IMG/VR virus record: IMGVR_UViG_3300009103_000008
Coordinates: 42,153-106,152 of that record
DNA from: a virus
Length of the DNA stretch: 64,000 nt
Direction: 5' to 3' (one strand)
In this document: piece after piece, positions 32,535 to 42,605 of the stretch
How positions within the stretch are numbered: position 1 is the first letter of the stretch
Layout: each line of letters opens with the position of its first letter
Program-made: the position numbers and the translations under genes
The notes under the pieces: generated by a model
The model's input: the letters and a program-made list of their open reading frames with translations, nothing else
What the model was told of the DNA's origin: nothing
The model's database searches: none

Positions 32535-34370
32535 TTATGATTTAGAATACTGTGCAGTAGGAACTTCTTGGTGTATTTTAGCTACAGCCTGTGTGCTGGG
32601 GTTGTGAACATAAACCTGTTTTACCTTAGTTGCCGTTGACTGCCCACTCTCATTAACAAATACACCTTTCACTTTTGCAAGAGGGCCAATTGGTCTTGTA
32701 GTTGAATAAGGCGTTTGATATGGAAACGGTGACCTATGGTCATAGTTAAGTTGATATTGATGCTGGTAAGTAGTCGGTTGCCTATGTTGTGCCTGAAATG
32801 GTTGTTGAGCATTTACTGGGTGACCATATGTAAACGGAGACCTATATTGATAAGTATTCGGTTGTCTTGCTTGTGCAGTATATGGATAGGTTTGTTGTGT
32901 GTCCCTACTATTTTGTGCGTCTGAAATAAACGGACTTTGATAAGTAAACGGACTTTGAACTTGGTATATAATCGGAGTTTGACCTGTCCTTTGATAAGTA
33001 AACGGACTTCTATGGTCGTAAGTATTCGGTTGTCTTGCTTGTCCTTGGTAAGTGCCCGGCTGTCTCGCATTTGCAATATATGGATACGGTTGTCTTGCAA
33101 CTCCAATATACGGTGATCTATGGTCATAAGTATAAGGACTTCTATGGTCGTAAGTAGTAGGACTTCTGTGGTCGTAAGTATACGGTGACCTATGGTCATA
33201 TATTACTGGTTGTCTTGAATCTCTAATATTAGGTTCTTGAATATTTCTTATGTTTGGCTCTTGACCTTGTGCTATCACCTGATTCGTAAAAGGTTGAAAT
33301 GCAATATATGGTGTATCACTTTGTGCTACTGACGGGTTCGCAGCTTGTGTTGGTTGATTTGTAACTTGGAATATATAAGGTGACTGCAATGGTGGCACGC
33401 CCGGCTCTCCGTCTGGAATCGGAGTCCGACCTATTGCTGGCCCACTATATTGGAAGGTGTAAGGAGTTTGAACCTGATACGCATTTTGATATTGTGCTTG
33501 ATAAAATCCACCTTGTGCAGTGCTTGGAGCTCGGGATGGTACATTCCTAGTTCTTATGTTAGGTTCTTGATTGGACATAACATAACTCTCTTCCACCAAC
33601 TCACCTCCACCCCAGCCCGGCCCAGTCCAACCACCAAAAGGTATATAGGCTGGGTTAGTCTGATAAGTAAATGGACTTCTATATTGATATGGTTGTTGAA
33701 CAATAGACGGAGTTTGAATATTTACTGGACTCGGTTGCTGAGCAGTGTAAGGAAATGGACTTCTATATTGGTAAGTATAAGGACTTCTATGATCGTAAGT
33801 AAATGGACTCTGTTTACTTCTTTGATTAGGTTCTTGAATGTTCCTGATATTAGGTTCTTGTTGGTTCCTGATATTAGGTTGTTGAATATCTCTTATGTTT
33901 GGCTCTTGTAAATTACTATTCGGAATAGCTAATTGACCTGTTCTTTGATAGGTAAATGGAGTCTGACTAATCGCAGGAAATGTAAATGGAGTCTGACTAT
34001 TTCTTATATTAGGTTCTCGGCCAGTTGCAATATAAGGATAGGGCTGTTGTTTGTTCTTAGCATTATTTTCTTGTGCGCTTACAGGTTGTCTACTTTGATA
34101 TTCAGTCGGGTGTTGATATATAACTGGTGTTCGACCTGTTCTTTGATAGGTAAATGGAGTCTGACTATTTCTTATATTAGGTTCTCGACCCTGAACTATG
34201 TTTTGATATGTAAACGGTGATTGTTCTGCATTCGTAAATGGATTTTGCCTATTTGCAATAGTTGGCACAGCTTTCTGTCGAGAGACAGGTTGCTGTCCTT
34301 GTGCAATTACTTGTCCTTGGTAAGGTTGTTGAAACTCCGACCCAGTGTTTATATAGATATCGTCAGCCAT
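32535..34370 (-). CDS. octapeptide-repeat protein C, 611 aa
   Basis: The largest of the three. Head MADDIYINTGSEFQQPYQGQ, then proline-phased octapeptides (QEPNIRNS, RSPFTYDH, RQPGTYQG, QQPYPYIA) to about residue 555. A Gly/Trp-rich interruption (FGGWTGPGWGGGELVEESYV) near residue 245 divides the array. The non-repeat C-terminus, KVKGVFVNESGQSTATKVKQ then VYVHNPSTQAVAKIHQEVP, is of a type seen at phage fibre attachment points. Probably an extended fibre with attachment at one end. Inferred, not established. Confidence 0.75.
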   Translation of the reverse strand: MADDIYINTGSEFQQPYQGQVIAQGQQPVSRQKAVPTIANRQNPFTNAEQSPFTYQNIVQGREPNIRNSQTPFTYQRTGRTPVIYQHPTEYQSRQPVSAQENNAKNKQQPYPYIATGREPNIRNSQTPFTFPAISQTPFTYQRTGQLAIPNSNLQEPNIRDIQQPNIRNQQEPNIRNIQEPNQRSKQSPFTYDHRSPYTYQYRSPFPYTAQQPSPVNIQTPSIVQQPYQYRSPFTYQTNPAYIPFGGWTGPGWGGGELVEESYVMSNQEPNIRTRNVPSRAPSTAQGGFYQAQYQNAYQVQTPYTFQYSGPAIGRTPIPDGEPGVPPLQSPYIFQVTNQPTQAANPSVAQSDTPYIAFQPFTNQVIAQGQEPNIRNIQEPNIRDSRQPVIYDHRSPYTYDHRSPTTYDHRSPYTYDHRSPYIGVARQPYPYIANARQPGTYQGQARQPNTYDHRSPFTYQRTGQTPIIYQVQSPFTYQSPFISDAQNSRDTQQTYPYTAQARQPNTYQYRSPFTYGHPVNAQQPFQAQHRQPTTYQHQYQLNYDHRSPFPYQTPYSTTRPIGPLAKVKGVFVNESGQSTATKVKQVYVHNPSTQAVAKIHQEVPTAQYSKS

Positions 34371-34371
34371 A

Positions 34372-35598
34372 TCATACTACAAACCATAAGTGACCTACAG
34401 CTGAAGAACCAACTGAGCCTGGCGCAGTAGATACTATCTCATAATCAAGTTCAACATTTCCACTATTGATTTCTATCCCCTTTGAAGTGTTTACAACGAA
34501 ATCTAATTGACCATTCGGGTCATCATAAGTTACAGTGATACCAGTTTCGGTATTGCCTGAAACCATACCTCCAACGATGTCTTCTATTTCTTCTTGAGTC
34601 TTCTGAGCAACTCCAGTAAAACTAAAACTATTTGCATTATCATCATATGATATTGAAATATTAGTGTGAGTTCCAGCCGAGAATGCATCATTCAATGCGT
34701 CTTGTGCATTTTCATTTGTATAAGTTGCAGCTGCATCATCATTTTCCCACTTACTGGTTGTCGAATTATAAACTAAAACTTGACCATTCGCAGGGCTAGA
34801 GGTTGTGACATCACTCAAACCACCAACCGAATGACCTGATATAGAATTTGTTGTTGATGAAGTTGTTGCATTACCAACAAAGTTTGTTGAAGTTATAGAA
34901 CTAAATCCTGTTCCTACACCACCTGTAATAGTTGCTGTTCCATCAGTAAGTGTTGGTGCAGTTAATGTTTTACCTGAAGCAAGTGTCATATTGTCTTCTA
35001 CAAAAACATTACCATTTGCTAACTGGATTGTATAACCCGACTCTAGTAAGACTGTTCTTCCTGTACTAGACCCATTTAAAATAACTCCATCAGTGTTAAC
35101 ATTATAAATTGTATTTGCAGCTGTTTCTACAAAGTGACCTCCAGCAGCTCCTCCAACACCACCAGCATCTCCTAGGACTGAACCAGTGAATGCATAAACT
35201 GTAAGAATATCATTTACTGCAGCTGCATTTTGTAAAGTTATTTTAGTCCATTTACCAGCAACTGCTGTGGCTGGGTTGTAATCTGTTCCTTCTACTAAAT
35301 GTTTTGAAGTTCCAGCCGAATGGTCATTTAAGAATACCTGATATCTGCCCGGCATAAGTTCTAAGGTATTAAGATTTGAATCTTCACCAGTGAAATCTGT
35401 CTGTCCAGCAGTTGCTACATATTCAAATGTTTGGAAGTAAAAAGTCTTAGCTTCTAATTCATTAATTGCATCTACTAGATTATTATCGTTAGATATACTT
35501 CCCGCAAGTCCAGCAATAGTTCCGACATCATTTGCGAGGTCGTTATGAGTGCTTCTAAACTCTTCTATAGTTTGATTTCTGTCTACTGTTCTAGCCAT
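34372..35598 (-). CDS. tail-fibre-like protein, 408 aa
   Basis: N-terminus MARTVDRNQTIEEFRSTHND followed by LANDVGTIAGLAGSI is a common marine myophage fibre start. Residues 50-130 form a beta-domain (FEYVATAGQTDFTG, then PGRYQVFLNDHSAG) seen in many marine phage fibres. The C-terminus ends SAVGHLWFVV, similar to the 540-aa fibre. The start overlaps the 67-aa gene by eight bases. Confidence 0.75.
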   Translation of the reverse strand: MARTVDRNQTIEEFRSTHNDLANDVGTIAGLAGSISNDNNLVDAINELEAKTFYFQTFEYVATAGQTDFTGEDSNLNTLELMPGRYQVFLNDHSAGTSKHLVEGTDYNPATAVAGKWTKITLQNAAAVNDILTVYAFTGSVLGDAGGVGGAAGGHFVETAANTIYNVNTDGVILNGSSTGRTVLLESGYTIQLANGNVFVEDNMTLASGKTLTAPTLTDGTATITGGVGTGFSSITSTNFVGNATTSSTTNSISGHSVGGLSDVTTSSPANGQVLVYNSTTSKWENDDAAATYTNENAQDALNDAFSAGTHTNISISYDDNANSFSFTGVAQKTQEEIEDIVGGMVSGNTETGITVTYDDPNGQLDFVVNTSKGIEINSGNVELDYEIVSTAPGSVGSSAVGHLWFVV

Positions 35599-35794
35599 CT
35601 TTGTTAATTAGTTCCTTTAATAATGTTTTTATCTCACTCATATCATTCTTTAAACTATTTATTTCATCTTTCTGTGTTCTTAGCATTTGCCTTCGTTTCA
35701 TAGTAAGTCTATATTGTTTAACATCAGTATTAATTATAGCATGAGATTCTTCGTCTCTTACTAAGTTTGCATGACCTTCTACTTTAATACCCAT
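35591..35794 (-). CDS. small coiled-coil protein, 67 aa
   Basis: Start chosen at MGIKVEGHANLVRDEESHAI (35794), whose ATG overlaps the stop of the giant gene by one base (TAATG); the longer 73-codon reading only adds residues inside that gene. The C-terminal half is a heptad-like helix (LRTQKDEINSLKNDMSEIKT). It probably acts as a small fibre/baseplate linker or chaperone; unknown. Confidence 0.6.
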   Translation of the reverse strand: MGIKVEGHANLVRDEESHAIINTDVKQYRLTMKRRQMLRTQKDEINSLKNDMSEIKTLLKELINKDG

Positions 35795-38700
35795 TATGCA
35801 AGTGCCATACATCTAAGTGCAGATACCGATGGAACAACACATGTGTTATTCCCTTGACCTACAATTTTAACTACAAATGAACTAAATTCGGGTAAGTCCT
35901 CTGCAGTATATTCGTATTCTTTAAAATTCTTTTGGTCTACCTCGATTGCTTTATCGGGAGCTCCAGTTGTATTAAAATATTCAAATCCAATATCATCTAA
36001 TGGAGTTGATTCATCTGCTTTAATAATTTTATACATGAACTTAAGTTCAGTATTTGGTGGTCTAAAGTTATCTGCAATAACCTTTAGGGTCGTAGCAGGT
36101 GTTTTAAGGTTGACTTTCCTTGTCACATACACCATTGCATTGTTATCACCTTCGGGTTCCGTAGAGGCCGAATATGTGACTCCTGTGGGTACATCTGCAC
36201 TACTATCTATAGTGTTTAGTCTATTTCCTATTGCAAGACACCCTATTGTTCCTACATCGATTACTGGTGAAATTGTATTATTCAATGAATACATTTGCAA
36301 TAATAATCTGAATGACCTTACACTTGACATTTCGTTGTCTTCATTAATTTTTGAAGCAACGATGCCTGGCGAATCTAAGAAAGAGTTGTCATTTAATGTT
36401 ATAAAATTGTTTTCTGACCTTCTAGTATATGCAGTATCTCCAGTTGCAATATGTCCCTCGGGAGCTTTCATTGCAGTTGATTCTGTGCTTGCAATAATTT
36501 TTGAACTACCTACTTGTGTTGAAGGTATCATTGTATGCAAACAATCGAAGTAATAGTTTCTAGAAGAAGTGACTTCTTCACCACCACCTGTTGTTGATTC
36601 TAATGCAGTATATCCACTTACAAACTTATTAGCTGCAATATAACTTGACATATCGACTGCAACATTGAATGAGTCAATACCCATATCTGATACTCCAGTA
36701 TAAGTTATTGTGCTTGCACCACCGATTGCGTCTACTGGAAGACCACCTAGGGTCTCACCAATAGTTTTAACATTAACTGTTAAGTCAACTGAGCCACTTC
36801 CGTCTGTTGCATGGTCAAAGTCTTGGAAGGTAATAGTGTTCCCAACTGCATGACCTTGGCCGGGGTCTTCGATTTCTATACTAGAAATAGCATTACTTGC
36901 TATTACAACTTTAAGTTTTAATCCTGACCCAGTTCCATTTGTCAAATCTTGAGCCCTTGCAGTATATGTTCCGTTAGTTGCAGTTCCACTTCCTAGAGCT
37001 GCACTCTCTACTTCTAATACAGAACCTAGTCTATCTCCAACTATACCTTTTACTTGAACATTTGAACCTGTATCATAATGTCCGTGCATATAACTTGAAA
37101 TTTTTACTGTATTACTACCTAGAGTTGTTTGTATTGGGTTCTTAGCAAGTTTTGATAATTCTAAGTCACCATTTTCGAAGTATAAACTTGCGACTTTCGA
37201 AGTATCAAAGTTTGCTACCTTCATGGTGAACTTCATATCATCTGTTTGTTCTGCTGTCCAAGTTGAAGCATTCTGTGATAAGAATAAGGAACCAGCATAT
37301 GGTTGTCCTGAAATTTGTTGTGAAGATATTATATCTGTTTCTCCCATTCTTGATATCCAACATTCGTATTCGTTTGAGTTGGAGTATACAACTAATGCAT
37401 ATTCTTTCTTCTCTTCAACCATTACTGGTGAATCAAAAGTAAATGTTGTTGCAGTCGCCCCGTCTGATGATATATTGACATCTGCTGGGTTCTTAGTTAC
37501 TGTAGAGAATGGTAATACTGTTTGAGCAGGATATCCATTAACCATTGTTCTTATTTCAACTGACACTGGCATATGTGTATCTTTTGCTTGGAAGTATACA
37601 TCAACCGAAGTTAACATCATTCCACCTGCTGCTTCCACTAAGAATGATTGTGCAAGTGGGTCTGCCCAACCTCTTTCCAAGAATGAGCCTGGCCCAATCC
37701 AAAAATCCTCTATATTTGGTTCAAAACTCGCGATTGGTGGTATCACAACCACTGGAGGCGGTACTGGGAATGTAATAACTGGAGGGTCAAAGAGTATAGG
37801 CGGTGCAGGCGGTACTGCTATCACTTCTGGCGGTAAAGGAATTACTACTGGCGTATCGTCAATCACTACAGTGATAGGGTCAGGTTGAGGATCAGCTATT
37901 GGTGTTGGTATTGGTATAGGAGTTGTATCCACTGGAATATCAGGTGCTACTGTATCAGAAGGAGACATATTTATTCTCTCACCCCTTCTTGTTTGTGACC
38001 TTTCCCCTTCTGTTAATTGAGATATAACTCTACCATTTCTTGTAGAAGTAATTTCTGTTTGTGAACTTGCCATTAGACCTTGAGCTTGATATACTGCAGA
38101 GCCCATACTTGGTGGATTACTTAAGTTATAAAAACTAGAAGTAAGTTTCAGTTCTCTCATTCCTACTGGGAATGCTTGTATATCGGTATTTGGTAATTCA
38201 AAATATCCTCTTAATCGACCATTACCGTCTGACTTAAGACCATCTGCTACAGTTGTAGTGGTGTTTGTAGAATAAGTTGCACTAAAAGGTCTTACATAAT
38301 TGTCCACTCTAATTCCGTCAAAGAAGAAGAAGTGGTTTGTGTTTGGTTTTAAGTTAGTTGCATCAATCTCAATAGTCCTTGCTCTCATAAATGGAATCAA
38401 TGTGACAGCTACAACTCTATCGTTTCTTGTTTCTACAAAGTCTTCTACTACAGAAGTTGTTAGACCTGTTCTTGTTTGAATTTCAGGGGTTTCTGTAATC
38501 TCTCTTGTAACTGTTTCTCCAGCTAACCATGTTCCACCTTGAGTTGGGTCTCCAGCCCATTGACCACTAGAAGTTGATTGAACTTCTGTAGATACTGTAG
38601 CGGGTTCTCCAACCCATGAAGTTTGCCATGAGTTCCATACAGTTCCTAGAGAGTTTCCTACATCAGCCATAACTGCATCATAGTTTCCTTCCCTGTTAAC

Positions 38701-41700
38701 TCTTACATCAGGAAGTCTCTCTGTATCGTTCCATACATCTGTGCCCGGCGTTAGTTTAACATTTCCGATAAATGCAAAGACATGATATGGGTTTACATTG
38801 ATATGTCTTGAAGCTTTGTCTTGGGTAATAAATGCTGTTTCAGTATAAGGTAATGTAATTAAATCACCAGTCTTTGTATAGTTTGCAGAAGTGCTTGTGT
38901 TTAATCCAATATCAAAGAACTGTGAATACGATTGAGGTCTTAACATACCCATTGAAGTATCAATAGCACACCTGTAATCAGGGTGATTAACATCACCAAT
39001 CTTATGTCCTCTAAAATTATCTACGAGGAATCCTGATTTGAATCTGTCAAAACCGTCTGCATCTAATATCTGTGCAGATTGCGTGTCTTTCTCTAATAGA
39101 GATAGTGAGGTAATCCTTTCTAAGTTTGTGACTCTGTTATTAATTTTACCAATATCTTTCATAGTATATCGTCTATGGTCAAATGACCTGACTCTAATTC
39201 TATCTAAAGACTTGGTATAAGCTGGTATGTATAACTCAAACATTTCGATTGAGTCGTCAATAGCTTTTGGTTTAGTCGGTGATAGTGAAGGTATACCAGT
39301 TGATATCTCAAACATTCCGTCCTTTTGCAAGAATACTTTATCGATTCTTGAAGTATAGAACTCTATATCTCCAGTTGTAACTACAGTAGGAACTGGTGTA
39401 TCTAATGCAGACCCACCTGTTCCAGCAAACTCTTTACTCAAATATTCGAATGGGTCTTTATTAGCTAATAACCCTGTAGATATATTAAAAGGACTTGCTG
39501 GGTCAGGAACAGAACTGTGGATAGTACCACTAAAAAGCTTTGATACACTTGGCCTATAGTCTACACAATCTGATAATTCGAATTGACCATCGGGTTCTAA
39601 TCCACCTAGGTCTACTTTGTTTGGTGAATAAACTGGAATATCTGCATAGTCTATTCCGTCATATGATTTTACATCATAGAATTCACCACCACTTGCTGTG
39701 AAGTAATCGAATACTATGAGTATTGAATTGTTTGGTGAAGGTTCGCCTGGCTTTAATGAAATTTTACCGTGGTCATAATATCCGTCTCTCTGACCATTGT
39801 CAAAGAAGTATCTGTCTGTTATATTGTCTGAGCCGGGCAGAATTGTTCCTAATGTTGCTATTGCATTTGAAGTCTGACCTACTACACTTTCACCGTCAGT
39901 GAAAACATATTTGTTCATGTAGTAGAAGTATGTTGCAGCTCCACTATTGTATTTGATTATTCTAGCTTTTGCACCACTTGTCTGTCCAATAAGAATTTCC
40001 TCTGCTACAGGTGTTCCTGTAACACTTCCTAATATTGCACTTGGTGGTAATGGTGTTGTCCCACCGATTCCTTCGTAGATACCTCTGACTCCAAAACAGT
40101 CTGCAACACCTAATGTAATATCTTTATGATTGTATGCAGTTCCATAATCCGTATTAGCTCCATCTGCAGCGTCTACTATTGCACATCTTGATCTCTGTAT
40201 ATGTTTGGTTCTATTTACTGGTGCATCTAATTTAACTGCATATGATACTATCCATTTACCATTATTACCACCAACAGTGAATGTATATTTTTCACCTGAA
40301 ACACCGTGTATATCTTTTGTAGCAGCTGCCCCACCACTGGTTGGGTCTACTTCAGCACCTAGTGTTGAAGACCCGTCTGAATTTGCATCGAAACAAGATA
40401 TTTGGAAATTGTCTCTAGATAATTGTAAGAATGATTCATTATTACCTGTCTCAATCACAATGTCCCCACTTGAAGCAGTAACAACCTTTTGTCGTTTAAC
40501 TGTTATATCATCAGGGGTATGATTTACAATCCAATCTCTCGGCCATGCGAATATAGCTGCAGATTGGTCTTGGTCATAAATCTTAACTCTTCGTCTATAT
40601 GCATTTGAATTTGATAATACACCAACACCCGAAGTTGCAACTGTTTGAGCTGCAATATTACTTGTGACTGTTGCAATTACTTGTTCTGCATTTGCACCGT
40701 CAAGAATTACATCTCCTTCTTTTAATTCTGCCGTAAATCTACTTCCTAGACCTGAAACATTACCATTAGCTGCAATAGATACTGTTCCTGATAATACTTG
40801 ATCATCATCTTCAACAACATCTGCAGTAAAGTCTGCTTCATTACTTGGCCTTTCTTGACCTATACCTCTTACACGGTCTATATTATATGACCTAACTTGG
40901 TTTGCAATACCTCTAAAGTTTTCACCTACGACTGTGCTAGCAAAGTCTCCGTCACCTGTTGTGGCTAGCACATCACCGTGGACGAATTGACCTACTACAT
41001 CATGGACATAGAGTGCGTCTGAACCATTGTCATATGCAACGATACCAGTTGCACCACTTGTTCCACCAGTGACTTTATCACCAGCATCTGCAGTTCCAGT
41101 ATGAGAACTATATTTAAGCTTGGTAAACATTTTTACATCAAACAGATATAAGTTTACTCCGTCTTCTGCACTTCCTGAATCGTCATTTGAATCGATATAT
41201 CTAACTCTTGCAAAACCGATATGGTCTCCTGAACCTAAATTCCCAGCAGTTAATGTAGTTGGGAATAGCTCACATACCTGAAAAGGAGTTATCGTTCCAT
41301 CTCCTGATTCATTACCAAAACTTGGGAAACCAAAGCAGTTTTCTACTTTAATATAGTTTCCTAATCTTGTTGGTGTTTTCGCACCTGAGGCTGATATAGT
41401 TGTTCTTGCCTTTTGGATATTTAAGTTTGTAGTTCCAATCTTATCAATTTCATAACCTTTAACATATGCCTTGCCTGGCGATACCTGTAGAATAAATTTA
41501 CTCTCGTCACCACCTTGGGCTTTAAGATAAAATCCTCTGTTAGTTGTATCGTCTAAATGTTCTCTTAAACTATGAGTGAATTGTTGTGTAACAAAGTCAC
41601 CGTTTGCATCGAATGTTCTTCGTGCAAGTGTATTTTCTATTTCTGTGTATATTGGTCTGACTGTTTTTAATTCAATCATACCTTTATTAACTCTGACTAA

Positions 41701-42537
41701 TTCAATAAAGTTTGCATCTTCTGTAGAGGTTAATACATATTTTGAAAGAGTTAATGAAAATTTAAATCTATCTGCACCCGAAGCGTTCTCATTTGAGCTA
41801 CCTGTTGCATTATCGTATAAACTTTTATCCTCAGCAGTTGATATCAATTCTTCTTTAATTGTTAAACCAACTCTATATGAAGGTTTTGCGTTATATTTTT
41901 CTAAGATTAATAATTGTTTGTCAACCTTACAAAAATACCCTCTAATGTATACAACACCTTCTGAAATATTTGCAATAGAACAACGACCTAAAGGCGTTTC
42001 TGTTTCCGCTTCAACCGTGAAGTCATTATTACTTGTGGTATCTTCTGTTACTACACCACTTGCATCAAATCCACACTTAACAAGAGTTTCTCCTGCTGAG
42101 AATCCAAATGAATTGTTTGCGTCTGTTCCTTGTCTTTCTAGTCTTACGAAAAGAGTAAGTTTATCTGTAGTTGTTTCAGCAGTTGAGTGTATAACCTTTG
42201 CAACAACACCTGTTGTTTGACCTACGAGATACTCTCCATGATAAAGAGCCCGATAAGATTCAGCAGCTGGGTCACCCAATTCATTCGGGTTAGCTGTTTT
42301 AACTTTAACATAATAGAGGTCAAAGTCTACATCGGATTGAGCCCCTGTGACGATTGACCCTTCTTCAAAGAAGTGATTACTAAATCTCTCTATCTGATTT
42401 TGTAAGATAGATTGTGTTTGAGTTAGTTCTCTTGCCTGTAATGGTCTTCCAGCTCTATATAGAACCTTATGAAAGTTTTTATCCTGACTGTAGTCGTCAT
42501 AATAGGGTGATATATTTAAATCAGTCTTCTCTGCCAT
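35794..42537 (-). CDS. giant virion structural protein, DUF4815-type, 2247 aa
   Basis: The N-terminus NISPYYDDYSQDKNFHKVLY then RAGRPLQARELTQTQSILQ is the DUF4815 signature. A proline/isoleucine/valine-rich linker (about residues 1525-1610) joins it to a C-terminal part with DPLAQSFLVEAAGGMMLTSV, QAKDTHMPVSVEIRTMVNGY and WISRMGETD, familiar from marine T4-like structural giants. It sits where T4 has gp9-gp12. Likely a baseplate-periphery protein that connects the fibres. One base overlaps the next gene. No late motif was found in its short upstream gap. Confidence 0.85.
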   Translation of the reverse strand: MAEKTDLNISPYYDDYSQDKNFHKVLYRAGRPLQARELTQTQSILQNQIERFSNHFFEEGSIVTGAQSDVDFDLYYVKVKTANPNELGDPAAESYRALYHGEYLVGQTTGVVAKVIHSTAETTTDKLTLFVRLERQGTDANNSFGFSAGETLVKCGFDASGVVTEDTTSNNDFTVEAETETPLGRCSIANISEGVVYIRGYFCKVDKQLLILEKYNAKPSYRVGLTIKEELISTAEDKSLYDNATGSSNENASGADRFKFSLTLSKYVLTSTEDANFIELVRVNKGMIELKTVRPIYTEIENTLARRTFDANGDFVTQQFTHSLREHLDDTTNRGFYLKAQGGDESKFILQVSPGKAYVKGYEIDKIGTTNLNIQKARTTISASGAKTPTRLGNYIKVENCFGFPSFGNESGDGTITPFQVCELFPTTLTAGNLGSGDHIGFARVRYIDSNDDSGSAEDGVNLYLFDVKMFTKLKYSSHTGTADAGDKVTGGTSGATGIVAYDNGSDALYVHDVVGQFVHGDVLATTGDGDFASTVVGENFRGIANQVRSYNIDRVRGIGQERPSNEADFTADVVEDDDQVLSGTVSIAANGNVSGLGSRFTAELKEGDVILDGANAEQVIATVTSNIAAQTVATSGVGVLSNSNAYRRRVKIYDQDQSAAIFAWPRDWIVNHTPDDITVKRQKVVTASSGDIVIETGNNESFLQLSRDNFQISCFDANSDGSSTLGAEVDPTSGGAAATKDIHGVSGEKYTFTVGGNNGKWIVSYAVKLDAPVNRTKHIQRSRCAIVDAADGANTDYGTAYNHKDITLGVADCFGVRGIYEGIGGTTPLPPSAILGSVTGTPVAEEILIGQTSGAKARIIKYNSGAATYFYYMNKYVFTDGESVVGQTSNAIATLGTILPGSDNITDRYFFDNGQRDGYYDHGKISLKPGEPSPNNSILIVFDYFTASGGEFYDVKSYDGIDYADIPVYSPNKVDLGGLEPDGQFELSDCVDYRPSVSKLFSGTIHSSVPDPASPFNISTGLLANKDPFEYLSKEFAGTGGSALDTPVPTVVTTGDIEFYTSRIDKVFLQKDGMFEISTGIPSLSPTKPKAIDDSIEMFELYIPAYTKSLDRIRVRSFDHRRYTMKDIGKINNRVTNLERITSLSLLEKDTQSAQILDADGFDRFKSGFLVDNFRGHKIGDVNHPDYRCAIDTSMGMLRPQSYSQFFDIGLNTSTSANYTKTGDLITLPYTETAFITQDKASRHINVNPYHVFAFIGNVKLTPGTDVWNDTERLPDVRVNREGNYDAVMADVGNSLGTVWNSWQTSWVGEPATVSTEVQSTSSGQWAGDPTQGGTWLAGETVTREITETPEIQTRTGLTTSVVEDFVETRNDRVVAVTLIPFMRARTIEIDATNLKPNTNHFFFFDGIRVDNYVRPFSATYSTNTTTTVADGLKSDGNGRLRGYFELPNTDIQAFPVGMRELKLTSSFYNLSNPPSMGSAVYQAQGLMASSQTEITSTRNGRVISQLTEGERSQTRRGERINMSPSDTVAPDIPVDTTPIPIPTPIADPQPDPITVVIDDTPVVIPLPPEVIAVPPAPPILFDPPVITFPVPPPVVVIPPIASFEPNIEDFWIGPGSFLERGWADPLAQSFLVEAAGGMMLTSVDVYFQAKDTHMPVSVEIRTMVNGYPAQTVLPFSTVTKNPADVNISSDGATATTFTFDSPVMVEEKKEYALVVYSNSNEYECWISRMGETDIISSQQISGQPYAGSLFLSQNASTWTAEQTDDMKFTMKVANFDTSKVASLYFENGDLELSKLAKNPIQTTLGSNTVKISSYMHGHYDTGSNVQVKGIVGDRLGSVLEVESAALGSGTATNGTYTARAQDLTNGTGSGLKLKVVIASNAISSIEIEDPGQGHAVGNTITFQDFDHATDGSGSVDLTVNVKTIGETLGGLPVDAIGGASTITYTGVSDMGIDSFNVAVDMSSYIAANKFVSGYTALESTTGGGEEVTSSRNYYFDCLHTMIPSTQVGSSKIIASTESTAMKAPEGHIATGDTAYTRRSENNFITLNDNSFLDSPGIVASKINEDNEMSSVRSFRLLLQMYSLNNTISPVIDVGTIGCLAIGNRLNTIDSSADVPTGVTYSASTEPEGDNNAMVYVTRKVNLKTPATTLKVIADNFRPPNTELKFMYKIIKADESTPLDDIGFEYFNTTGAPDKAIEVDQKNFKEYEYTAEDLPEFSSFVVKIVGQGNNTCVVPSVSALRCMALA

Positions 42538-42561
42538 AGTTTACTCTTTTAATCTGTTTAT

Positions 42562-42605
42562 GTCCATTGGGACAAATTTTAAACGGATGTAAACTTAATT
42601 ACATC
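42562..42605 (-). other. two hairpins upstream of the giant gene
   Basis: Minus strand: GATGTAA/TTACATC with a six-base loop (42586-42605, overlapping the gp8 stop), then a TGTCC/GGACA stem at about 42561-42574. A candidate mRNA-processing or translation-control leader, as no promoter motif lies here. There is no U-tract for termination. Confidence 0.45.
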
